From a virus: 36,455 nucleotides of DNA. Under the pieces are notes generated by a model. It saw only the letters and a program-made list of their open reading frames with translations. It was not told where the DNA came from and searched no databases. The stretch is taken from positions 1 to 36,455 of IMG/VR virus record IMGVR_UViG_3300037502_000417; one strand, written 5' to 3'. The translations under genes and the position numbers were made by a program. Below, one piece after another: positions 32,730 to 36,455 of this stretch. Position 1 is the first letter of the stretch. Each line of letters starts with the position of its first letter.

Positions 32730-32760
32730 GTACCAATTCCGCGAGGAATGGAAATCTATA
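32725..32760. terminator. Hairpin between convergent operons (possible bidirectional terminator)
   Basis: The 33-bp gap between the plus-strand operon and the minus-strand oxygenase gene has an inverted repeat: outer arms TATAG (32725-32729) and CTATA (32756-32760), and an inner CCAATTCC-GCGA-GGAATGG stem with one bulge. No long T run on either side. Location between converging genes is the main argument. Confidence 0.5.
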
Positions 32761-32762
32761 AG

Positions 32763-33473
32763 TTACCGCGACCGCCGCTCAATCAGATCTAGCACCTCGC
32801 GGTCGCCAGCCTGCGCCTCAGTGGGCGCGAACAGCGCCCGATTCCTTGCCACCGCACCCTCGCGTGGCTCGCATAGGTAATACACCGCCACTGACTTGCG
32901 GTATTGCCCTGGCGGGCATTTGATCGGCTCGGGTAGCCCATGCCAGGCGTTCGTCGTGTCAAACAGCACCGCCCGGTTAAACAGCGGTGCGATCGACTTG
33001 ACCAGCTCGCCGGGCTTGCCGTTATCGTCGCGCCAGAACCCGAGCGACCCACCCCATGACTCCTGCCAATCGGGGTTGAGGTACACGATCAGATTCAGGC
33101 GGCGCTCGAGGCCGAGCTTCGGGTGGATGCTGTAGTCTAGGTGCGTGTTGAGCTTGCCGCCCGCGCCATGAATGTGCAACCCAGCCCCGTGCAGGCCAGG
33201 GTCAGGGTACAGGGTGCAGTGCGTCAGGCGCTCGAAGATGCGCACGCACTCGCGAGAATTGATATCGTCAAAAAATTTATACAAATTCGGTGCAAAAAAG
33301 TGCCAATTGTTTAGCGTCTTTTTCACCTCGATGGCGTTGTCGTAGGTATGCCAGACCGGGCTGTCGTAAGGCGGGAAGTCGCTAGCAAGCTGGTGCGCCA
33401 GCTCGTCGTCGAAAAAGTTGTCCAGCACCAGATGCGGGAACGGATCTAGGCTGCCCCAGTGGTTTGGTTTCAT
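32763..33473 (-). CDS. 2OG-Fe(II) oxygenase
   Basis: 236 residues of the 2-oxoglutarate/Fe(II)-dependent dioxygenase superfamily. The iron triad is seen as H111-x-D113 (in THLDYS) and H178 (in AWHGLP), with R192 (YRKSVAVYY) as the 2-oxoglutarate ligand. The double-stranded beta-helix spacing is normal. It hydroxylates a substrate; prolyl-hydroxylase-like proteins, DNA/nucleotide bases and small molecules are all possible. It is the last gene of a leftward operon with a resolvase and an HTH regulator, joined by 4-bp overlaps. Confidence 0.88.
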   Translation of the reverse strand: MKPNHWGSLDPFPHLVLDNFFDDELAHQLASDFPPYDSPVWHTYDNAIEVKKTLNNWHFFAPNLYKFFDDINSRECVRIFERLTHCTLYPDPGLHGAGLHIHGAGGKLNTHLDYSIHPKLGLERRLNLIVYLNPDWQESWGGSLGFWRDDNGKPGELVKSIAPLFNRAVLFDTTNAWHGLPEPIKCPPGQYRKSVAVYYLCEPREGAVARNRALFAPTEAQAGDREVLDLIERRSR

Positions 33474-33937
33474 TGCTGCTTTGCACCATAAAGCGCGATT
33501 AGGGCGGCATCTGAGCGGCCGTCGTCCTTCACGCGAGCGAACATTCCGGCCTCGTCTGGAAACAGTTGGGCCGCTCGGTAGCGGGAGCCGTCTTTGCCCT
33601 GCGGCACGTCCAGCGCCTTCTGCCAGGTGCGTGGCGGGATCGTCGTGGTGGGCACCTCGCAGGCCGCCAGCACGCCCAGGACGACGCCCAGAGACTGCCC
33701 CATTGAAAACATACTGGTGACGCCCTGGCCTGGCATGGCGTTCAGGCGCTCAAGGTAAGCGGCGTCCGCCTTAGCGCCGCGAATGATCAGGTGCAATGCA
33801 CTTGCATTCACCATGCGCTTGGTCTTGTTGTTGCGCTCCAGCGACAGCGTAGGCATATCGTGGATTTCGTAGAGCTGGCCGTCCACCACTAGCGCGATCG
33901 CGCCGTTTAGGCCGACGTCGATCCCTAGGACCCTCAC
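33470..33937 (-). CDS. RuvC-like Holliday junction resolvase
   Basis: 155 residues with an RNase H-like fold. Acidic residues in expected positions are D7 (LGIDVGLNGAIA), E63 (YLERLNAMPGQG), and D139/D143 (KDDGRSDAALIALYG). Similar phage RuvC-like resolvases cut branched DNA before packaging or in recombination. It overlaps both the HTH gene (33934-33937) and the oxygenase gene (33470-33473) by 4 bp. No N-terminal extension. Confidence 0.88.
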   Translation of the reverse strand: MRVLGIDVGLNGAIALVVDGQLYEIHDMPTLSLERNNKTKRMVNASALHLIIRGAKADAAYLERLNAMPGQGVTSMFSMGQSLGVVLGVLAACEVPTTTIPPRTWQKALDVPQGKDGSRYRAAQLFPDEAGMFARVKDDGRSDAALIALYGAKQQ

Positions 33938-34179
33938 GCCTTACCCACCGCGGCGTCCATCGCCTCAGAGAGCGATTTCATCCTCGCGGCTATGAGGGCA
34001 TCAACCGCCGCCTCCAAGCGCCTCACGGACCCGTATAGAGGCTCCGTGGCCCCACTGGACCAGCGGCTCACCTGAGCCTGGTCAATCTCGGCCACGCGGC
34101 ACACGTCCGAGAGGCGAAACCCTGCGCTGGTGGCTTTCTCACGGATCTGCGAAATGGCTTGCTGTGCGTAAGTTGTCAT
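33934..34179 (-). CDS. Cro/CI-type HTH regulator
   Basis: 81 residues with an XRE-like helix-turn-helix at about 22-44 (RLSDVCRVAEIDQAQVSRWS) followed by a short helical C-terminus. It lacks an autocleavage domain, so it resembles Cro or a small repressor more than a LexA-like CI. It should bind sites in the 34180-34419 intergenic region. The predicted promoter puts the transcription start at or next to the ATG, so the mRNA may be leaderless. First gene of the leftward operon. Confidence 0.85.
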   Translation of the reverse strand: MTTYAQQAISQIREKATSAGFRLSDVCRVAEIDQAQVSRWSSGATEPLYGSVRRLEAAVDALIAARMKSLSEAMDAAVGKA

Positions 34180-34186
34180 GCGTAGA

Positions 34187-34216
34187 ATTGTAAGGGCGTA
34201 ATGACTAGCGGGTCAA
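34187..34216 (-). promoter_or_regulatory. Leftward promoter for the HTH-RuvC-oxygenase operon
   Basis: Read on the minus strand: TTGACC (34216-34211), an 18-bp spacer, and TACAAT (34192-34187), a good sigma70 match. The -10 element lies only 7 bp before the ATG at 34179, so the transcript would begin at or within a base or two of the start codon. An inverted repeat TGAC-N6-GTCA (34202-34215) overlaps the -35 and spacer and may be an operator. Confidence 0.65.
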
Positions 34217-34223
34217 CGCAGGC

Positions 34224-34253
34224 AAAAAAGGGGCGAGGTGTTACCCCCGCCCC
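34224..34253 (-). terminator. Leftward rho-independent terminator upstream of the HTH gene
   Basis: On the minus strand a GC-rich hairpin (GGGGCGGGG... with ...CCTCGCCCC, 34253-34230, one G-T wobble) is followed by six T (34229-34224). It lies upstream of the leftward promoter, so it does not end the HTH operon. It would instead end a separate leftward transcript starting between it and the right promoter. Confidence 0.72.
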
Positions 34254-34341
34254 GAACCATGGCCGACCGCGGGGAGACGCCGCGGCCAGATGCGGGAAAC
34301 TGCTAACCGCACCCGAGTCCATTCTAGTCGGGCAATACCTG
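34224..34341 (-). ncRNA. Possible structured small RNA, leftward
   Basis: Between a weak leftward promoter (TTGACG at 34374-34369, 16-bp spacer, TACAGT at 34352-34347) and the leftward terminator lie three successive inverted repeats: TGCGG/CCGCA (34291-34295 with 34307-34311), TGGCCG/CGGCCA (34260-34265 with 34283-34288), and the terminator hairpin. No gene fits here. A ~115-nt structured RNA like the short RNAs of lambdoid immunity regions is a reasonable guess. Promoter quality is the weak point. Confidence 0.3.
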
Positions 34342-34345
34342 ACTA
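34325..34345. promoter_or_regulatory. Operator-like inverted repeat
   Basis: 21-bp imperfect palindrome: TAGTCGGG (34325-34332), 5-bp spacer, CCTGACTA (34338-34345), with one mismatch between arms. It lies just upstream of the right promoter, in the intergenic region flanked by the HTH regulator gene. A related half TGACTA occurs at 34202-34207 within the leftward promoter. Size and symmetry fit an XRE dimer site. Confidence 0.5.
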
Positions 34346-34358
34346 AACTGTAGGGGAG

Positions 34359-34386
34359 TTGACAGCATCGTCAATTGTTGTATGAT
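34359..34386 (+). promoter_or_regulatory. Rightward early promoter
   Basis: Consensus TTGACA (34359-34364), 16-bp spacer, and TATGAT (34381-34386), the best sigma70 promoter I see in the window. TTGAC-N6-GTCAA (34359-34374) forms an inverted repeat over the -35, a candidate operator. The first gene starts at 34420 with AGGAG at 34407-34411. It should drive the whole early operon through the circle junction to the terminator at 3211. Confidence 0.82.
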
Positions 34387-34419
34387 TCGCTCATCAACAA
34401 CTCTTTAGGAGCTTCCTAA

Positions 34420-34599
34420 ATGTTCTCTACCAACCAAATCGTTCGCGGCCACAAAGCTGGCGTCTTCGTGATTCTGTCCTTCCGCATCGGCGCCGACGGC
34501 GAGCGTTGGGCTAACCTCAAAGAGGTCAACCCTCTCACCATGAAAACTTACAGAGGCGGTCTGTCGCTTCCTGAGTCTGCCCTGCGCCCCTACGCTTAA
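34420..34599 (+). CDS. First early gene, small conserved phage protein, 59 aa
   Basis: 59 residues beginning FSTNQIVRGHKAGVFVILSF, with a strand-rich core and VNPLTMKTYRGGLSLPES near the end. The NQIVRG...AGVFVIL...KEVNP layout is shared by small early proteins of several phages, without known function. It is the first gene after the strong right promoter, with AGGAG 8 bp before the ATG, and may be the most abundant early product. A UUCG hairpin follows. Confidence 0.78.
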   Translation: MFSTNQIVRGHKAGVFVILSFRIGADGERWANLKEVNPLTMKTYRGGLSLPESALRPYA

Positions 34600-34605
34600 C
34601 TTAAC

Positions 34606-34619
34606 GGCCCTTCGGGGCC
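34606..34619 (+). terminator. GGCCC-TTCG-GGGCC hairpin (attenuator or mRNA stabiliser)
   Basis: A perfect 5-bp GC stem with the very stable TTCG tetraloop, 7 bp after the first early gene. Only a weak T content follows (TTCACC), so it is unlikely to terminate fully. It may reduce downstream transcription or protect the 3' end of a short first-gene mRNA. Confidence 0.5.
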
Positions 34620-34637
34620 TTCACCCAGGAGACCACA

Positions 34638-34811
34638 ATGCGAACCACCAAGAAATTTCCCCGCACCCTTGAGGAGGCCTTCGGCCCTTACGCTCGCGGC
34701 CCGATCAGCGAGCCTTACACCCCGATGGACTTCGCCGACAAGGTCATCACCGGCGTTGCTGGCGTTATCCTGTTTGGCCTGCTGCTGGCGATCCTGACGG
34801 GAGTGATCTAA
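34638..34811 (+). CDS. Small single-TM early protein, 57 aa
   Basis: 57 residues: the N-terminal KFPRTLEEAFGPYARGPISE then PYTPMDFADK is a pattern I know from small proteins of betaproteobacterial phages, and residues about 35-56 (VITGVAGVILFGLLLAILTG) form one membrane helix. AGGAG lies before the ATG. Possibly modifies the host membrane or excludes other phages; unproven. Its stop is immediately followed by the next ATG. Confidence 0.78.
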   Translation: MRTTKKFPRTLEEAFGPYARGPISEPYTPMDFADKVITGVAGVILFGLLLAILTGVI

Positions 34812-35057
34812 ATGCACGACAAGCTCAACGCCGAGATCGACAAGCTGGTCGCCGAGATGGCGCCGCCTGCCAACGCCGTCGGGTTGCTCACGGCCGAGGA
34901 TGTCACGCGCATTTTGCGCCAAGCGGCCACCCGTGGGGCTATGGCCGGATGGGTCGCTGGCGAGCGCACGGCGCGCGCACACTGGGGCCGCGAGATCGAC
35001 AAGCTGCGCGAGCGCATCAAGGAGCTGGAGATGGATCAGATCGCGAGGACTCGGTGA
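34812..35057 (+). CDS. Helical early protein, 81 aa
   Basis: 81 residues, predicted helical with a coiled-coil-like C-terminus (REIDKLRERIKELEMDQIA). A small Ala/Gly-rich middle with WVAGERTARAHW. Start directly after the upstream TAA; stop overlaps the GTG start of the immunity-like gene. No family recognised; the coiled coil suggests dimerisation or binding to a host protein. Confidence 0.72.
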   Translation: MHDKLNAEIDKLVAEMAPPANAVGLLTAEDVTRILRQAATRGAMAGWVAGERTARAHWGREIDKLRERIKELEMDQIARTR

Positions 35058-35386
35058 GACACGCCCTCGCCACCGCTGCGCTCGTGGCGCTGTGCGCCAC
35101 AGCCCATGCCAAGTTCTGGGATGGCAACTCGTTGCACAGCCATCTGAATGGGAACTCTTCCGAGCAGATCCTCGCCGTGGGTTTCATCATGGGTGTGGCC
35201 GATTCGCTGCATGGCGAAGCGCAATGCGCGCCAGCCAATGCAAGCGTTGGGCAGATCCGCGACATGGTGGCGGGGTTCTTGAATCGTGTCCCGAATGCGC
35301 GCCACCTGCCTGCAGATGCGCTTGTGGCGTATGTGCTGATTAACACCTGGCCGTGCCAGAAAAAGAACAAGGGGGGCGGCGTATGA
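35054..35386 (+). CDS. Secreted Rap1a/Tai-type immunity-like protein
   Basis: 110 residues with a signal peptide (about 1-19, cleavage after AHA) and a small helical domain resembling Rap1a/Tai immunity proteins: WDGNSLHSHLNG, then GFIMGVADSL, VGQIRDMVAGFLNRVP and ADALVAYVLINTWPC. Two Cys (C58 and C101) could form the disulfide. Rap1a/Tai proteins bind and inhibit cell-wall amidase effectors in the periplasm, so a phage copy could block a rival or host peptidoglycan enzyme during infection. GTG start in a 4-bp overlap. No effector gene is nearby. The assignment is from sequence pattern only. Confidence 0.78.
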   Translation: MRHALATAALVALCATAHAKFWDGNSLHSHLNGNSSEQILAVGFIMGVADSLHGEAQCAPANASVGQIRDMVAGFLNRVPNARHLPADALVAYVLINTWPCQKKNKGGGV

Positions 35387-35532
35387 CTGAGCGCGAACCG
35401 CTCGAGTGGGTGGGGCTGACAGACAGAGAGATCGAAGAGATCGCCCGCTATCAGGACGAGCATGGCAGCGGCCCGTGGCATCTGGCATTCGCCCGCGCCA
35501 TTGAGGCCAAACTCAAGGAGAAGAACGCATGA
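35383..35532 (+). CDS. Hypothetical early protein, 49 aa
   Basis: 49 residues with 4-bp overlaps on both sides. Sequence has EPLEWVGLTDREIEEIARYQ followed by a WHLAFARAIEAKLKEK helix; such short 'LTDEEI...FARAIEAKLKE' proteins are common in phage early operons of Burkholderiales, with unknown function. Two predicted helices, acidic N-terminal half and basic end. Confidence 0.72.
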   Translation: MTEREPLEWVGLTDREIEEIARYQDEHGSGPWHLAFARAIEAKLKEKNA

Positions 35533-35750
35533 CCCGCGACGACATCATTCGCATGGCGCGGGAGGCTAGGTTAGTTGATTACTGCGATCTTGAGGGCGAC
35601 TCAGTTGGCCTGCTTGCGCTGGTTACGCTCTGTCAAGATGTCGCCGCAGCCGAGCGCGAGGCGTGTGCGAAGTTGGTTGACATTGAAAGCGCACTGCTTT
35701 GTAAAGAGTTGCAAAGCGCCGCCGCCATCCGCGCAAGGGGACAGGAATGA
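35529..35750 (+). CDS. Hypothetical early protein, 73 aa
   Basis: 73 residues: TRDDIIRMAREARLVDY at the start and AAAEREACAKLVD in the middle are common to many small proteins in phages of betaproteobacteria. Four Cys, not in a clear metal-site spacing. Overlaps neighbours by 4 bp on both sides. Helical, no motif of known function. Confidence 0.75.
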   Translation: MTRDDIIRMAREARLVDYCDLEGDSVGLLALVTLCQDVAAAEREACAKLVDIESALLCKELQSAAAIRARGQE

Positions 35751-35962
35751 AAGTTGAGCAGATTAGAAACAACTGGGGTGCAAAGGCGATGCTGGCTCAT
35801 GCGCTGGAGCGCATTGAAGACGATCAGCCCTGCGTGTTGTTGTTTTACGAAGACGAGAAGTTGTGCTCGCTATCAGCTCACGTTACGCACGAGCACGCGG
35901 TTTGGATGTTTGAACTGGCAAAGCTGCAATGCTTACATCAATGCTTGGAGCATGATGAATGA
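35747..35962 (+). CDS. Hypothetical early protein, 71 aa
   Basis: 71 residues; mixed helix and strand. Contains DDQPCVLLFYEDEKLCSLSA, a strand-like hydrophobic core, then several His and Cys near the C-terminus. No family recognised. 4-bp overlaps at both ends; same reading arrangement as adjoining genes. Confidence 0.7.
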   Translation: MKVEQIRNNWGAKAMLAHALERIEDDQPCVLLFYEDEKLCSLSAHVTHEHAVWMFELAKLQCLHQCLEHDE

Positions 35963-36423
35963 CTCGCAAGCGCAGTCGCTATCGCCCTAGAGGTGTCATC
36001 ATGGACACCATTAGCCACGTCCTAGGCGGCTTTCGCCCGGTGCGCGAGGTCGGTCACGCGGTGACTCTGAAGATCCGCAACCACGCGGCCATGACCGCGA
36101 TGGTGCAAGGCAACGGAACGCGAGGCGACATTGACGAGCTGATCTCCGCGATGAACGTTGCCGAAGCGCTGGCGATCACCTGCGGTCTGGGCCACGAATA
36201 CCGCGAAGAGATTACGTCGGCGCAGGACGCCATCCTGTCGATGTGCAAGCGTGGCCTGAACAAAGGCAGATTCCTATTCACGGGGCCAGAGATCCAAGCG
36301 CTCAATCTGGGCATGGAAATCCACGACGCGCAGCTTGATACCTGCACTGTGGAGCAACTGGAAAAGGGTCTGGAGTTCGTTGCACGCGAGATCAGAGCAC
36401 GCAGAGCGAGGGAAATAGCATGA
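35959..36423 (+). CDS. Conserved early protein, 154 aa (spans the circle junction)
   Basis: 154 residues with a pattern I recognise in phages of Burkholderiales: HVLGGFRPVR, then LKIRNHAAMTAMVQGNGTRG, DIDELISAMNVAEALAITCG, and FTGPEIQALNLGMEIHDAQL near the end. Predicted helical, no known activity. The ATG at 35959 overlaps the upstream stop; an internal ATG at 36001 is a possible alternative. Its last 95 bases are repeated at the start of the window. Confidence 0.8.
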   Translation: MTRKRSRYRPRGVIMDTISHVLGGFRPVREVGHAVTLKIRNHAAMTAMVQGNGTRGDIDELISAMNVAEALAITCGLGHEYREEITSAQDAILSMCKRGLNKGRFLFTGPEIQALNLGMEIHDAQLDTCTVEQLEKGLEFVAREIRARRAREIA

Positions 36424-36455
36424 ATGACGACGACACCGAAGCGATCTTTGAAAAC
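36329..36455. repeat. Terminal direct repeat, right copy
   Basis: Identical to 1-127; see that entry. Removing one copy gives the circle. Confidence 0.93.
36420..36455 (+). CDS. 5' fragment of the 34-aa membrane protein gene (duplicate of 92-196)
   Basis: First 12 codons of the gene that is complete at 92-196, cut by the window end. In the circular molecule this is the same gene. Confidence 0.75.
   Translation, partial: MNDDDTEAIFEN

Noticed and set aside
1-36455. CRISPR array, tRNA genes, insertion sequences, integrase
   Set aside because: No regularly spaced repeats with unique spacers, no cloverleaf-like sequence and no transposase or recombinase motifs were noticed on reading; a tRNA scan was not possible.

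Overview
The window is a complete, circularly closed assembly of a small tailed-phage genome of about 36.3 kb. The first 127 bases are identical to the last 127 (1-127 = 36329-36455), so the unique length is about 36,328 bp and the ends of the contig fall inside a gene. The gene set points to a short-tailed (podovirus-type) Caudoviricetes phage. It has a P22-like portal, an SU10/DUF5309-type major capsid protein, a gp10-like stabilisation (tail nozzle) protein and a run of large Ala/Gly-rich internal virion proteins. I see no tape measure, tail tube, sheath or baseplate genes. GC content is high, roughly 60% by eye. The small early proteins resemble those of phages of Burkholderiales, so a betaproteobacterial host is my best inference. 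I found no integrase, DNA polymerase, RNA polymerase or tRNA gene.

Layout. (1) An intergenic control region (34180-34419) carries divergent sigma70-like promoters, an operator-like inverted repeat and a possible small leftward RNA. (2) To its left, a three-gene minus-strand operon (34179-32763) encodes a Cro/CI-type HTH protein, a RuvC-like resolvase and a 2OG-Fe(II) oxygenase. (3) To its right, the early operon runs 34420-36423 and through the circle junction to 3193. It holds many tiny genes chained by 4-bp stop/start overlaps, including a predicted secreted Rap1a/Tai-type immunity-like protein, then a DUF2800/RecB-fold nuclease and an SSB-like protein, and ends at a clear terminator. (4) A DNA methyltransferase and a zinc finger-TOPRIM-RecA primase-helicase follow (3254-6283). 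(5) Two repeat-rich non-coding regions flank the packaging entry: an array of GGTCAAATCGT repeats (6305-6552), and a region with paired DnaA boxes plus 11-bp tandem repeats (7750-8208) that looks like a replication origin or packaging site. (6) The late region is entirely plus strand: terS, an XF1762-family gene, terL, small proteins, a glycosyltransferase, portal, scaffold, capsid with its own terminator, a second glycosyltransferase, adaptor, fibre proteins, lysis cassette (HP1-like and GTA-type holins, GH108 endolysin), stabilisation protein, internal virion proteins, and finally an HExxH protein, a phosphoesterase, an HNH endonuclease and a small membrane protein.

How it fits together. 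The right promoter would drive host takeover and replication functions. The leftward HTH protein probably governs that promoter. The primase-helicase would work with host polymerase, perhaps started by host DnaA at the 7.7-8.2 kb locus. Packaging genes flank the same locus, and the late genes build a capsid that may be glycosylated. Whether the phage is strictly lytic or can persist without integrating cannot be settled from sequence alone.
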